A DNA stretch of 64,000 nt from JBAXXL01 sp037127915 (GCA_037127915.1 JBAXXL010000006.1:50676-114675), one strand, 5' to 3'; shown: positions 8,792-18,580, numbered from the stretch's first letter. The notes: generated by a model from the sequence alone, not told the origin. Translations and numbers: made by a program.

Positions 8792-11700
8792 ATGAAACGA
8801 ATTCTTTTATTATTTGTTCTTCTTGTGCTTACTCAATTAACAATGCGCGCAGAAGAAGAGCTTACGAGCGATATACTCTCGGGTATGAAATTACGAAATA
8901 TCGGTCCCGCTATGACATCCGGCAGAATATGCGATATTGCGGTTAACCCGAAAAATAAATCCGAATGGTACATAGCTGTTGCCGCAGGACACGTTTGGAA
9001 AACGACCAATAACGGCACCAGCTTCACCCCCGTTTTCGATAACGAAGGCTCATATTCCATAGGTTGCGTAACAATCGACCCGAGCAATCCTTTTATAGTT
9101 TGGGTAGGCACTGGCGAAAATAACAGCCAGCGTTCGGTGGGCTATGGTGACGGTATTTATAAATCTACCGATGGCGGAAGCTCTTGGGTTAAAATGGGAT
9201 TGCCAAAATCCGAGCATATAGCGAAGATTTACGTTGACCCACGCAATTCAAACGTTGTATATGCCGCCGCACAAGGTCCACTGTGGATTGACGGCGGTGA
9301 CCGCGGTTTGTATAAAACAATTGACGGCGGAAAAAATTGGATAAAAATCTTAAATATATCAGAAAAAACAGGTGTTACCGACTTAGTCGCCGACCCTCGC
9401 AATCCCGATGTGCTTTATGCCGCTTCATACCAAAGAAGACGCCACGTCTTTACATTGGTTGATGGTGGTCCGGAATCGGCGGTTTACAAAAGCGAGGATG
9501 CAGGTGCGACCTGGAATAAAATTATGAGCGGAATGCCCGGCGGCGATGTTGGACGTATCGGCTTAGCAATTTCTCCGGTTAATCCCGATGTACTCTATGC
9601 AATAGTAGAAGCTACAGAAAGTAACGGCGGATTTTTCCGCTCTACAAACCGTGGTGCTAGCTGGGAAAAACGCAATGGACACGTTTCCTCAAGTCCGCAA
9701 TATTATCAAGAACTTTTCTGTGACCCGAAAAACGTGGATAAAGTTTTTTCGATGGGCACATTAACAATGGTAACAATAGATGGTGGTGCAAATTTCACAG
9801 CACTTTCCAACCGTGACCGTCACGTGGACGACCACGCTTTATATATAGAACCTGAAAATACGAAACATATATTAATCGGCGGTGACGGCGGTCTTTACGA
9901 AACATTCGATAACGGCGATACTTGGCGTTTCTTCGAAAACCTGCCGGTTACGCAATTTTACCGCATACAAGCCGATAATACTCTACCTTTTTACTGGGTT
10001 TACGGCGGTACTCAGGATAATAATTCCGTTGGCGGTCCTTCGAGAACAGCCAACTCAGCAGGCATTTTAAGCCAAGATTGGGTTTATGTTGTCGGCGGTG
10101 ACGGTTATGAACCACAAATTGATCCCGAAAATCCAAATATCGTTTATGGTCAATGGCAGTACGGTAATTTCGTCCGCTTTGATAAAAAAAGCGGCGAATT
10201 AACCGGTATTCAGCCTCAAGCTGAAGAAGGCGAAGAACTGCGCTGGAACTGGGATTCTCCTATGATTCTAAGCCCGTTTAATGCTTCAAGATTGTACGTA
10301 GCCGCAAATAAAGTTTTCCGTTCTGACGACAAGGGAAATACTTGGCAAAAAATCAGTGAAGACCTGACACGCGCTATTGACAGAGACCAGCTCGAAGTAA
10401 TGGGTAAACTTTGGGAACCCGAAGCAGTTGCTAAAAACACTTCCACATCACTTTACGGGAATATCATTTCCTTATGCGAATCTCCTAAGCAAGAAGGTTT
10501 AATTTACGTCGGCACAGACGATGGTTTAATCCAGGTTACTGAAGATAATGGTAAAACTTGGCGCAAAATCGATAAATTCGCCGGAGTTCCTGAAACCACT
10601 TACGTCAGCGATATATTCCCATCAAGACACTATGCGGAAACTGTTTATGCTACATTCAACAACCACAAACGCGGCGATTTCAAACCTTATATTCTAAAAT
10701 CTATGGATAAAGGTAAATCTTGGCAATCTATCGCCGGAAATTTACCTGAAAATGAAAATATCTGGACGATGGAAGAAGACCCTATGGATCCGAATATTTT
10801 ATTTATAGGAACTGAAACCGGCTTATATTTGACAATAGATGGCGGAAAAAAATGGCTTAAAGACAATAACGGTATGCCGAAAACTATGGCAGTGAAAGAT
10901 TTGGATATTCAAGAACGTGAAAGTGATTTGGTGGTTGGTACTTTTGGACGAGGTATTTATATTTTAGATAACTTTACACCATTGCGCCAAATTGCACAAG
11001 ATAAATCGATTATAAATAAAAATGCTCACATATTCAAAATAAAAGATGCTTTGATGTATAATCCAAGTTACGCAAATTGCCGAAACAACGAAGGCGAAAC
11101 ATTTTTCCACGCCTCGAACCCTGCGTTTGGTGCTGAAATAGTTTATTATATCAAAGATGATTTCAAATCTTTGAAGTCACTACGTCAGGAACAATGGAAA
11201 AAAGATGTTGCGGCAAATAAAAAACCTACATATCCTACAAAAGAACAACTCAGATTGGAAGATTTAGAAAAAGCACCCGAATTATTATTCACTATTAAAA
11301 ATTACAAAGGCGATGTTATTCGCCGATTGAAAGCACCTTATAAAAAGGGTATCCAAAAAATAAATTGGGATTTCCGCTATGCAGGCTACTCCCCTCTGGC
11401 TCCAAGCACCGATATAAATGGAGTTAATGGAATGCCTGTACCTCCGGGAGCTTATAAAGTTTCGTTAGCTGAAATGATAGGCGATTCTATTAAAGAATTG
11501 GTTCCGGATATGGATTTTTTGTGCAAACCTCTGAATAATCTGACACTTCCTGCTATTAATAGCAAAGAATTAGACGATTATCGTAAAGAAGTTGTTGATT
11601 TACAAGGCAATATTAATGCGGCTAACAATTTGCTTGCGGAAATGGATAACACAATGGAGATTGTTTCACGTACACTCATTGCATACCCATCAGCAGATCA

Positions 11701-12028
11701 GCAATATTTAATCAAAGCAAATAAAATTAAAAACAAGCTTAAAACATTGCAATTGAAATTGAATGGTGATAATTCTATAGCCAGCCGTAGTGGTAACCAA
11801 CCTCCATCGCTAACGGATAGAATGAACGTTGTGGTTGGAATGATGTGGGAATCCGGTTCACAAATTACCGAAACACATAAACAATCCTTCAAAATAGCGC
11901 AAAAACAATTGAATGATCTTTTTAATGATTTATACTCATTGAAATCAAAAGATTTAACTGAATTAAATAATTATCTTGATACTATTAACGCACCGCTTAC
12001 ACCGGGTCGTTTCCCTAATAAAAAGTAA
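8792..12028 (+). CDS. Exported sortilin/BNR-repeat (VPS10-type) glycosyl-hydrolase-like protein
   Basis: 1078 residues with a signal peptide (1 to about 20, ending TMRA). Residues about 30-730 are a two-propeller array of BNR/Asp-box repeats: GDGIYKSTDGGSSWVKM, RGLYKTIDGGKNWIKI, SAVYKSEDAGATWNKI, GGFFRSTNRGASWEKR, NGDTWRF, DKGNTWQKI and more. The C-terminal third has a segment (NYKGDVIRRL...GIQKINWDFRY) seen in this family, then helices. Such proteins are annotated as glycosyl hydrolases or sortilin-like, but their enzymatic role is mostly untested. dxs starts 4 bp later. No T9SS domain is seen, so it is probably periplasmic or outer-membrane-associated. Confidence 0.85.
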   Translation: MKRILLLFVLLVLTQLTMRAEEELTSDILSGMKLRNIGPAMTSGRICDIAVNPKNKSEWYIAVAAGHVWKTTNNGTSFTPVFDNEGSYSIGCVTIDPSNPFIVWVGTGENNSQRSVGYGDGIYKSTDGGSSWVKMGLPKSEHIAKIYVDPRNSNVVYAAAQGPLWIDGGDRGLYKTIDGGKNWIKILNISEKTGVTDLVADPRNPDVLYAASYQRRRHVFTLVDGGPESAVYKSEDAGATWNKIMSGMPGGDVGRIGLAISPVNPDVLYAIVEATESNGGFFRSTNRGASWEKRNGHVSSSPQYYQELFCDPKNVDKVFSMGTLTMVTIDGGANFTALSNRDRHVDDHALYIEPENTKHILIGGDGGLYETFDNGDTWRFFENLPVTQFYRIQADNTLPFYWVYGGTQDNNSVGGPSRTANSAGILSQDWVYVVGGDGYEPQIDPENPNIVYGQWQYGNFVRFDKKSGELTGIQPQAEEGEELRWNWDSPMILSPFNASRLYVAANKVFRSDDKGNTWQKISEDLTRAIDRDQLEVMGKLWEPEAVAKNTSTSLYGNIISLCESPKQEGLIYVGTDDGLIQVTEDNGKTWRKIDKFAGVPETTYVSDIFPSRHYAETVYATFNNHKRGDFKPYILKSMDKGKSWQSIAGNLPENENIWTMEEDPMDPNILFIGTETGLYLTIDGGKKWLKDNNGMPKTMAVKDLDIQERESDLVVGTFGRGIYILDNFTPLRQIAQDKSIINKNAHIFKIKDALMYNPSYANCRNNEGETFFHASNPAFGAEIVYYIKDDFKSLKSLRQEQWKKDVAANKKPTYPTKEQLRLEDLEKAPELLFTIKNYKGDVIRRLKAPYKKGIQKINWDFRYAGYSPLAPSTDINGVNGMPVPPGAYKVSLAEMIGDSIKELVPDMDFLCKPLNNLTLPAINSKELDDYRKEVVDLQGNINAANNLLAEMDNTMEIVSRTLIAYPSADQQYLIKANKIKNKLKTLQLKLNGDNSIASRSGNQPPSLTDRMNVVVGMMWESGSQITETHKQSFKIAQKQLNDLFNDLYSLKSKDLTELNNYLDTINAPLTPGRFPNKK

Positions 12029-12031
12029 AAA

Positions 12032-13942
12032 ATGGAACAAAAAGATTATAAATACTTATTTGATATAAATTCTCCGGCAGACCTGAGAAAATTACCGCGT
12101 GAGGCTTTGCCTCAAGTATGCGCGGAATTACGTAATTATCTTATTGATACGGTAACTCAAACCGGAGGTCATTTTGGCGCCGGATTGGGTGTGGTAGAAC
12201 TTACTGTAGCATTGCATTATGTCTTGAATACACCTGATGATAAGCTTGTTTTTGATGTTGGTCACCAAGCGTATCCGCATAAAATACTTACCGGCAGACG
12301 TGATTTAATGAAAACAATCCGCAAAAAAGGTGGTTTATCAGGATTCCCTAACCGCAAGGAAAGCGAATATGATGCTTTTGGAACTGGGCATGCTTCGACA
12401 AGTATTTCTGCCGCTTTGGGCATAGCTACAGCTCGCGATATAAATAAAGATAATTACCGGGTTGCGGCAGTAATAGGTGATGGCTCAATGACCGGCGGTA
12501 TGGCTTATGAGGCTATGAATAACTGCGGCTACCAGAAACGAAAAGTTCTAATCATTCTAAATGATAACAACTTCTCGATTGATAAAAACATATCTGCTAT
12601 TTCAAACTACTTTACTAAAGTTTTTTCAAGTAATACAGCTATGACTGTCAGAGAAAACCTGTGGAATGCTATGGGTAAATTGGCAAGCGGTGATAGATTG
12701 CGAAAGTATGCTTCACGATTGGAAGACAGTTTAAAAGCGATAGTTACCCCGGGGGTGCTCTTCGAAACCCTAGGTTTTAATTATTTCGGACCGATTAACG
12801 GCAATAATATACATAAACTCGTTGATATGCTTGGTAAAATCAAAGATCTTAACGGACCTGTGTTCTTGCATATTATGACCGAGAAAGGCAAAGGTTATTT
12901 ACCAGCCGAAAAAGATAAACAAAAACTTCACGCTATTGGAATGCCGCAAAGTATATCAGAAAAAGCATTACCTGACATGGTGGACTTAAAATCGTTCAGT
13001 TCTATTTTTGGTGAAGCACTCACTGAAATTTGTGAGCAAAATGACAAAGTCGCCGCTGTTACTGCCGCTATGGCTGATGGAACCGGTTTGAACATTTTGC
13101 AGAAGAAATATCCGGAAAAAGTAATTGATGTGGGTATCGCAGAAGGTCACGCAGTTACTTATGCCGCTGGAATGGCAACCCAAGATGTTATTCCGGTTGT
13201 AGCAATATATTCTACTTTCCTTCAACGCGCTTACGATAGTTTGATTCACGATATAGCTCTACAGGATTTACACGTCGTTTTTGCACTCGACCGCGCAGGT
13301 TTGGTTGGAGAAGATGGTCCAACCCACCACGGTACATTTGATATGGCTTATTTGCGTTCAATTCCGAATATGATTGTTATGGCTCCTCGAAATGGAGTTC
13401 AATTGCGAAACATGCTTTATTCAGCAATCAATGAATATTGCACCGGTCCTTCGGCTATCCGCTTTCCACGTGGAAAAACACACTCCGTTGTATCACAAGG
13501 ATTCAAGGCAATTCCTTTGGGGAAATCAGAGCTTATAATAAAAGGCCGCGATACCGTATTAATTGCTGTCGGCTCGATGGTTTATACAGCAAAGAAAGCT
13601 GCTAAGCTTTTGAAAGACGATGATATTGAATTAGAAGTAATAGATGCGCGCTTTGTTAAACCGTTAGACAAGCAAATGCTCGATAATGTATTTGCTCGAT
13701 TTGGAGATGTGTTTACTTTAGAAGAAGGACAAGCGCAAGGCGGATTTGGTTCCGCTGTGGCAGAATATGCCGGAGAGAAGAAATTTAAAGGTAACATCAA
13801 TATTTTGGGTTTACCGGATAAATTCGTAGAACACGGCACCCAGAAAGAATTATTAGCCGATTGCGGATTGGATTCAGCAAGTGTTGCCGCAAGAATAAAA
13901 AACGTTGTACAAATAGCAATCGGTCATAACACAAATGGATAA
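12032..13942 (+). CDS. dxs: 1-deoxy-D-xylulose-5-phosphate synthase
   Basis: 636 residues, normal length for DXS. It makes DXP from pyruvate and glyceraldehyde-3-phosphate, the first step of the MEP isoprenoid pathway and a source for thiamine and pyridoxal. Seen: GHQAYPHKILTGR (substrate/TPP region), GDGSMTGGMAYEAMNN (TPP-Mg motif), the transketolase pyrimidine-binding segment DRAGLVGEDGPTHHGTFD, and the C-terminal transketolase domain. It starts 4 bp after the BNR-protein gene and its stop overlaps the next ATG (ATGGATAA), so it is translated within an operon. Confidence 0.97.
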   Translation: MEQKDYKYLFDINSPADLRKLPREALPQVCAELRNYLIDTVTQTGGHFGAGLGVVELTVALHYVLNTPDDKLVFDVGHQAYPHKILTGRRDLMKTIRKKGGLSGFPNRKESEYDAFGTGHASTSISAALGIATARDINKDNYRVAAVIGDGSMTGGMAYEAMNNCGYQKRKVLIILNDNNFSIDKNISAISNYFTKVFSSNTAMTVRENLWNAMGKLASGDRLRKYASRLEDSLKAIVTPGVLFETLGFNYFGPINGNNIHKLVDMLGKIKDLNGPVFLHIMTEKGKGYLPAEKDKQKLHAIGMPQSISEKALPDMVDLKSFSSIFGEALTEICEQNDKVAAVTAAMADGTGLNILQKKYPEKVIDVGIAEGHAVTYAAGMATQDVIPVVAIYSTFLQRAYDSLIHDIALQDLHVVFALDRAGLVGEDGPTHHGTFDMAYLRSIPNMIVMAPRNGVQLRNMLYSAINEYCTGPSAIRFPRGKTHSVVSQGFKAIPLGKSELIIKGRDTVLIAVGSMVYTAKKAAKLLKDDDIELEVIDARFVKPLDKQMLDNVFARFGDVFTLEEGQAQGGFGSAVAEYAGEKKFKGNINILGLPDKFVEHGTQKELLADCGLDSASVAARIKNVVQIAIGHNTNG

Positions 13943-15071
13943 ACTGAATATATTGGTAGTTAATTGGCAGTGTATTAAAAATCCAAATGGCGGCGGTGCG
14001 GAGGTTCATTTCCATGAAATTTTCAAACGCATAGCGGCATTGGGACATAGTGTAACGTTATTTTGCTGTATGTTTCCAGGAGCTTTGCCTGAGGAAACGA
14101 TTGATGGAATCCGAATTATTCGAAAAGGTTCGCGAAGTTCATTCAATTTCTTTGTGAAGCGGGAATATCGAACGCGATTTTCAAAAGAACATTATGACAT
14201 TGTAATCGACGATATCAATAAAATACCGTTCTATATGTCTCGATACGTCAAAGAACCTCTCTTAGCGATAAGCCATCATTTCTTTGGTAAAAGTATATTC
14301 CGCGAAGCAGGATTTATTAGCGCACTATATGTATATTTATCAGAAAAGCTAGTGGATTATTTTTATAAAAAAACTCCATTTTCGGTAGTTAGTCAAAGCA
14401 CTTTAGATGAATTCATCAGCCGAGGATTTGACAAAAATAATTTTTCAATCGTTTTTAACGCCATTCACCCGGAAGATTTTCCAATGGAGGTTGGCGTGAA
14501 AAGTCCGCATCCGGTAATTACTTATTTCGGAAGGTTAAAGAAATACAAAAGCCCTGACCATTTAATTCGCGCCTTTACTAAGATTAGTCCGCTTTTTCCA
14601 ACTGCAGAATTGCATATTTTAGGCAGAGGTGATTACCGCGGGGAAATGGAAAAATTAGCTTCCGATTTGGGCATTGCGGAAAAAACTAAATTCTTTGGTT
14701 TTGTTACTGAAGAAGAAAAAAGAAGACTCTTAGCTCTTTCGCATTGCGTTGTTAATACATCCATCAAAGAAGGCTGGGGAATAACGAATATAGAAGCCAA
14801 TGCCTGCGGTACATTGACCATTTCGTCTAACGTTCCGGGTTTGCGCGATTCTGTTTCGGAAGGGCTATCGGGTTTACTTTACGAATATGGCGATATAGAT
14901 ATGCTTGCCGAGAAAATGAAGGAAGTCCTTGGTTCGCTCGAAAGATTAAATTATTTATCGGAAGGTGCAATAAAATGGGCTTCAAACTTTTCGTGGGATG
15001 AATCAGCCCGCAAAATGCTCGAAGTTATATATAAGACGATAAATTCGAAAAACATAGGATGCAATTCTTAG
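13935..15071 (+). CDS. GT4-family glycosyltransferase
   Basis: 378 residues with a GT-B fold. The N-terminal half has the glycine-rich GGGAEVHFHEIF motif; the C-terminal half has ITYFGRLKKYKSPDHLIRAF, HILGRGDYRGEME and the E-x7-E-like KEGWGITNIEANACG nucleotide-sugar site. It probably transfers a hexose from an NDP or GDP donor onto a lipid or envelope glycan. It overlaps dxs by 8 bp. The acceptor cannot be read from the sequence. Confidence 0.88.
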   Translation: MDKLNILVVNWQCIKNPNGGGAEVHFHEIFKRIAALGHSVTLFCCMFPGALPEETIDGIRIIRKGSRSSFNFFVKREYRTRFSKEHYDIVIDDINKIPFYMSRYVKEPLLAISHHFFGKSIFREAGFISALYVYLSEKLVDYFYKKTPFSVVSQSTLDEFISRGFDKNNFSIVFNAIHPEDFPMEVGVKSPHPVITYFGRLKKYKSPDHLIRAFTKISPLFPTAELHILGRGDYRGEMEKLASDLGIAEKTKFFGFVTEEEKRRLLALSHCVVNTSIKEGWGITNIEANACGTLTISSNVPGLRDSVSEGLSGLLYEYGDIDMLAEKMKEVLGSLERLNYLSEGAIKWASNFSWDESARKMLEVIYKTINSKNIGCNS

Positions 15072-15089
15072 GATTATTATTACGAATAT

Positions 15090-15743
15090 CTAAAACCCAA
15101 ATCGAAATCCAAGCGATAATTGGAATCTGTCTAATCCCGATACTTTATAACCTAGTTTTTCAAGTTTCTCCGCATCGGCAAATACTTCGTTGCTTGTAAC
15201 GTAAATAAGATCGGCATCAAAGCCGGTTTTGCCTAATGCACCAAACATAAATCTACATCCTGCACCAATATTCCAGCCATAATATTTTTTTACCAAATCT
15301 TCAACAAGTAATAAGTTGTTAACTCCATAATTAACAGTGATTCTTGGCCTCCAAACGTGCTCGGCATCGAGAAAACAATACCTAAGACCAGCACTATAAC
15401 CAATTCCATCAATTAATGTATGACCAATACCTGCAGTAACATTTAAATTGCCGACTACCTGAAAGTCAGCATTTAGTCCATAAAACCCATAAGGTATCCC
15501 AAAACCAATACCAAACGAACCGATTTTTTTGATGGGAACTACTTTGATGGATGAAATTTCTGCTTTTGAATAAGATTGAACAGAACCGTTTCTTAATTTT
15601 AGAGTAACTACATTTGTGTCAGGGCTGGGAACAAGCATACCGTACACTCTATAACCATTATTAAACACAATGACATTCGTTTCTGCTTTTGTGCCTATAT
15701 TAGTTATTATTAATAAAACAATAAACAAAACAATTTTTTTCAT
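15090..15743 (-). CDS. Exported small barrel-like protein, unknown
   Basis: 217 residues with a signal peptide (MKKIVLFIVLLIITNIGTKA). After it comes a short domain like the repeating element of exported SH3-like or quinoprotein-linked proteins (NNGYRVYGMLVPSPDTNVVTLKLRNGSVQSY). Then a Gly/Tyr/Phe-rich set of strands ends in a terminal aromatic (LSLGFRFGF), typical of eight-stranded outer-membrane barrels. It converges on the glycosyltransferase gene. No named family recognised. Confidence 0.75.
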   Translation of the reverse strand: MKKIVLFIVLLIITNIGTKAETNVIVFNNGYRVYGMLVPSPDTNVVTLKLRNGSVQSYSKAEISSIKVVPIKKIGSFGIGFGIPYGFYGLNADFQVVGNLNVTAGIGHTLIDGIGYSAGLRYCFLDAEHVWRPRITVNYGVNNLLLVEDLVKKYYGWNIGAGCRFMFGALGKTGFDADLIYVTSNEVFADAEKLEKLGYKVSGLDRFQLSLGFRFGF

Positions 15744-15954
15744 AAAATGCTCGTCAATATATTAAAAATCATTCTTTAACAATTCCAACAATATTTATAG
15801 CACAAAACTATAGAATTTCTCGAAATAAATAAGCAGAATTAATTGAAAATTATAAAAATTATTTCAAAATAATGTTCTATTTATTCGTATTTTTGTACTA
15901 ATAACATAAGTAATTACTTAAATTTACAAAGAAAGCAAAAACAGCGGGATAGCT

Positions 15955-16815
15955 ATGGCACAGATCGGAAAGATGAACAGTTTAAGGGTAATAAAAAATC
16001 TGGATTTCGGAGCATATCTAGATGGCGGCGCACACGGTGAGATTCTTCTTCCCCGCCGTTATGTACCCGAAGATATAGAAATAGGTAACGATATTGACGT
16101 TTTCATATATTTTGATTCAGAAGATAGAATAATAGCAACAACCGATGTCCCTTATGCGCAATTAAATGAATTTGCGTATCTTAGAGTGGCTGAAGTTGGC
16201 GAATACGGTGCTTTCTTGGATTGGGGTTTAGTAAAAGATTTGTTCGTGCCTTTCCGTGAAATGAAACGAAAAATGGAGCTTGGCAAAGCTTATGTAGTGT
16301 ATGTCTATCTTGACGAGCAAAGCAACCGCTTATGCGCAACAGCGCGGGTTGACAGATTCTTAGATACAACTCCGTACAACTTTTTGGAAGGACAATCAGT
16401 CGATCTTCTGATATTCACTCAAACCGATTTGGGATTTAAAGCAATTATTAATATAACTCATACGGGTGTAATCTACCATAATGAAGTCTTCCAAAATATC
16501 AGAATCGGCGATAAGCTCAAAGGTTTCATTAAGAAAATCCGAGAAGACGGCAAAATTGACCTATCTATTTACGAAGAAGGATATGGTAAAATAGACGATA
16601 TAGCTGAAAAAGTATTAGCGAAACTGCGTTTGCGCGATGGCTGGCTACCCATTAACGACAAAAGCTCTCCTGAACAAATTTATAATCTGTTCGGTGTAAG
16701 CAAGAAAAACTACAAAAAAGCACTTGGCTCACTCTATAAAAATCAATTGATTACAATAGACGATGACGGTATTCGATTGGTTGAAGAAGAAGAGGAAGAA
16801 AGTTATGAGTTATAA
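15955..16815 (+). CDS. CvfB/YitL-like S1 RNA-binding protein
   Basis: 286 residues. Three S1-like OB segments (about 5-65, 70-130 and 140-205, with repeated GAYLDGG / GAFLDWGLVKDLFVP / RIGDKLKGFIKKIREDGKIDLS patterns) are followed by a winged-helix C-terminal domain (YNLFGVSKKNYKKALGSLYK). This is the CvfB/YitL architecture, implicated in RNA binding and pleiotropic control in Gram-positives. A TATTTTTG box (15888-15895) 60 bp upstream fits the -7 element of this phylum. The protein ends in a Glu-rich tail, EEEEEESYEL. Confidence 0.85.
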   Translation: MAQIGKMNSLRVIKNLDFGAYLDGGAHGEILLPRRYVPEDIEIGNDIDVFIYFDSEDRIIATTDVPYAQLNEFAYLRVAEVGEYGAFLDWGLVKDLFVPFREMKRKMELGKAYVVYVYLDEQSNRLCATARVDRFLDTTPYNFLEGQSVDLLIFTQTDLGFKAIINITHTGVIYHNEVFQNIRIGDKLKGFIKKIREDGKIDLSIYEEGYGKIDDIAEKVLAKLRLRDGWLPINDKSSPEQIYNLFGVSKKNYKKALGSLYKNQLITIDDDGIRLVEEEEEESYEL

Positions 16816-16838
16816 ATTATAAATGTTAAGACTAAGCC

Positions 16839-16910
16839 GTCATACCTTCGGAAGCAGGTATCTACTAGATATATATTGTTTGTCATTCTGAACAAAGTGA
16901 AGAATCCATC
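16839..16910. repeat. REP-like spacer repeats
   Basis: Two GTCAT-headed units (16839-16861 and 16882-16910, the second gtcattctgaac...gaatccatc). They are related to the pair at 4346-4420 and sit between convergent genes. Confidence 0.5.
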
Positions 16911-16941
16911 TTCGCGGATTGAAAACCCATATTATAATGAA

Positions 16942-17184
16942 TTATAAAAATAGTATTCTTATAGCCTCTTCCTTCGTAATTTCAAAATGAACTGCTATAT
17001 CATTTAAAATAGCAGAGAGGGTACCTATTTTTAGCGGATTATGATTTGGTATAGTTATATGGTGTTCACCTTTTAGGCTTGTTGTCAATCTTATATGGCT
17101 ACCCGTTTGGCGAGTAATTTCATATCCAAATATATTGAGCAATTTTAAAAGCTCATAACCGGTTATATCTCGAGGAATTCTCAT
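16942..17184 (-). CDS. hicA: HicA-like mRNA interferase toxin
   Basis: 80 residues with the dsRBD-like HicA fold: GYELLKLLNIFGYEITRQTGSHIRLT, with the catalytic His in GSH (about residue 30), then HHITIPNHNPLKIGTLSAIL. HicA toxins cleave mRNA and are neutralised by HicB. The start overlaps the antitoxin stop by 4 bp, the usual antitoxin-first order of this family. Confidence 0.85.
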   Translation of the reverse strand: MRIPRDITGYELLKLLNIFGYEITRQTGSHIRLTTSLKGEHHITIPNHNPLKIGTLSAILNDIAVHFEITKEEAIRILFL

Positions 17185-17390
17185 ACTAATTCGTAAACTT
17201 CATCTCTTACAAAATGTAATCTGACCATTTTGGGTAATTCTTCATTATCAAAATGACACTTTACAGCATCTTGAATATTATCTTTTACTTCCTGCATAGT
17301 TTGGCCGTCTGTAAATATACTATAATTTAATGCTCTTGCAGAAAAGCCGCCTTCTAGGGCATCCTCAACCAAAAATATTATCTCACTCAT
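17181..17390 (-). CDS. hicB: HicB-like antitoxin, short form
   Basis: 69 residues with the ferredoxin-like HicB N-terminal domain (IFLVEDALEGGFSARALNYSIFTDGQTMQEVKDNIQDAV). It has no C-terminal ribbon-helix-helix or HTH DNA-binding domain, so operon autoregulation would need another factor or a different surface. Translationally coupled to hicA (ATGA overlap). A 20-bp AT-rich palindrome lies 11 bp upstream (17402-17421). Confidence 0.8.
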   Translation of the reverse strand: MSEIIFLVEDALEGGFSARALNYSIFTDGQTMQEVKDNIQDAVKCHFDNEELPKMVRLHFVRDEVYELV

Positions 17391-17401
17391 CGCAAACCTG
17401 T

Positions 17402-17421
17402 TATTATTAATATTAATAATA
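17402..17421. promoter_or_regulatory. Perfect 20-bp palindrome upstream of hicBA
   Basis: tattattaat/attaataata reads the same on both strands and sits 11 bp before the hicB start codon, where a repressor or an initiation-overlapping operator would be. The AT-rich base content makes chance occurrence more likely than for a mixed sequence. Confidence 0.4.
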
Positions 17422-17576
17422 CAAAAACGATATATTTCAAAATTTGTTTTAAATCTTTCATCAACTTACATCGAAATAAATGCAAAAATTTTTGTTATAT
17501 AAATCCATCAGCTAATTAATAAAAAAATATTTACAATAATCAAATATGTTATTCTTCTTATTAATAGATAATTTAT

Positions 17577-18038
17577 ATGATTGCTATAGGTTTACCGATG
17601 AAAACTCTGCATTTATCTATAATACTATTAATCGTTGCTACTGCAATAGCGGCTTATGTATTCACCTCCGCTGAAAACGAAGCCGATGGTGTTATTGGCT
17701 TGTATTGGACACCTGCCAAGGACGGCAAAGTGGAAATCTTCAAAAAAGACAACAAATACTTCGGAAAACTGATTTTATCCGGTAAATCATCAGATGATAA
17801 AGATGAGCACAATCCCGACCCTAAACTCAGAGACCGACCTCTCAATGGAATAGTCTTTCTGACCAATTTCGAATATTCCGAAAAAGAGTCCAAATGGATA
17901 AACGGCAAGGTTTACGGTGCTGATAACGGCAAATCCTACCGCGCCTTTATGAAATTGAAAAATGGTAACCTGCTTTTAAGAGGGTATATAGGTATCTCAT
18001 TAATCGGTAGAACCGAAACGTTTGAACGAATAAAATAA
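17577..18038 (+). CDS. DUF2147 exported protein
   Basis: 153 residues; ATG at 17577 or more likely 17598 (MKTLHLSIILLIV, a clean signal peptide cleaved near TSA). The mature part matches the DUF2147 pattern: GLYWTPAKDGKVEIFKKDNKYFGKLI, DPKLRDRPLNGIVFL, ending in GNLLLRGYIGISLIGRTETFERI. It is periplasmic; family members are small, beta-rich and of unknown function. First of a same-strand run of small genes upstream of a two-component system. Confidence 0.85.
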   Translation: MIAIGLPMKTLHLSIILLIVATAIAAYVFTSAENEADGVIGLYWTPAKDGKVEIFKKDNKYFGKLILSGKSSDDKDEHNPDPKLRDRPLNGIVFLTNFEYSEKESKWINGKVYGADNGKSYRAFMKLKNGNLLLRGYIGISLIGRTETFERIK

Positions 18039-18050
18039 AATCAATTACGA

Positions 18051-18533
18051 ATGATTAATCAAAACATGAATACAACTAAAATCATTAAAACACAATGGTT
18101 CCCGGACGAAGGGCTAATCGAAACTCATTTAAGCGGTGATGTGGGCCTAACAGTTTTAGAACAATGGGAACAATCGCTAAATGAATCTTTAGAACAAATA
18201 CCAAATGATTCGAGTTTTAAAATTTTCATCAATTTTTATGGCTTTAGAGCGGCTGATTTTAATGCTCATAAAAGATTTAGGAACATTATTCCAATGACAA
18301 TGTCGAAATATGGCTGGAAGGTAGGCTATCTGAATATATTTGAGGGGCAGACAAATCACATTGTATGTTCAAATACTAGAGGAATTCAGTGCATCGCCGC
18401 GGCACATTGTCATCAGGATATTGCTAAAATGGAACTATTTGAAACTAAATACAGTTCAGAAAACGAGCACTATTTCATTGACCCTCAGCAAGCAATCGAG
18501 TGGCTTAAAGGAATTAATATTCCTAAATGCTGA
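18051..18533 (+). CDS. Hypothetical cytosolic protein, STAS-like
   Basis: 160 residues without signal or membrane segments. The pattern of a short ligand-type strand (GLIETHLSGDVG), a helix and SSFKIFINFYGFRAADFNAHKRF resembles the STAS/SpoIIAA-like hypothetical proteins of Bacteroidota, but I cannot name a family. It is 13 bp downstream of the DUF2147 gene and so probably cotranscribed. The frame also has an ATG at 18066. Confidence 0.65.
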   Translation: MINQNMNTTKIIKTQWFPDEGLIETHLSGDVGLTVLEQWEQSLNESLEQIPNDSSFKIFINFYGFRAADFNAHKRFRNIIPMTMSKYGWKVGYLNIFEGQTNHIVCSNTRGIQCIAAAHCHQDIAKMELFETKYSSENEHYFIDPQQAIEWLKGINIPKC

Positions 18534-18553
18534 AAAAATATCACGAACACTTT

Positions 18554-18580
18554 GAAACGGTTACAAATTGTAACCGTTTC
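18554..18580. promoter_or_regulatory. 13-bp perfect inverted repeat upstream of Spx/ArsC-like gene
   Basis: gaaacggttacaa-a-ttgtaaccgtttc, one unpaired base in the centre. It lies 20 bp after one stop and 50 bp before the next ATG. With no loop and no T-tract it looks more like an operator than a terminator. Confidence 0.5.

Noticed and set aside
8513..8795. Short ORFs on both strands of the intergenic stretch
   Set aside because: They follow common spacer repeats and lack ribosome binding sites or homology.
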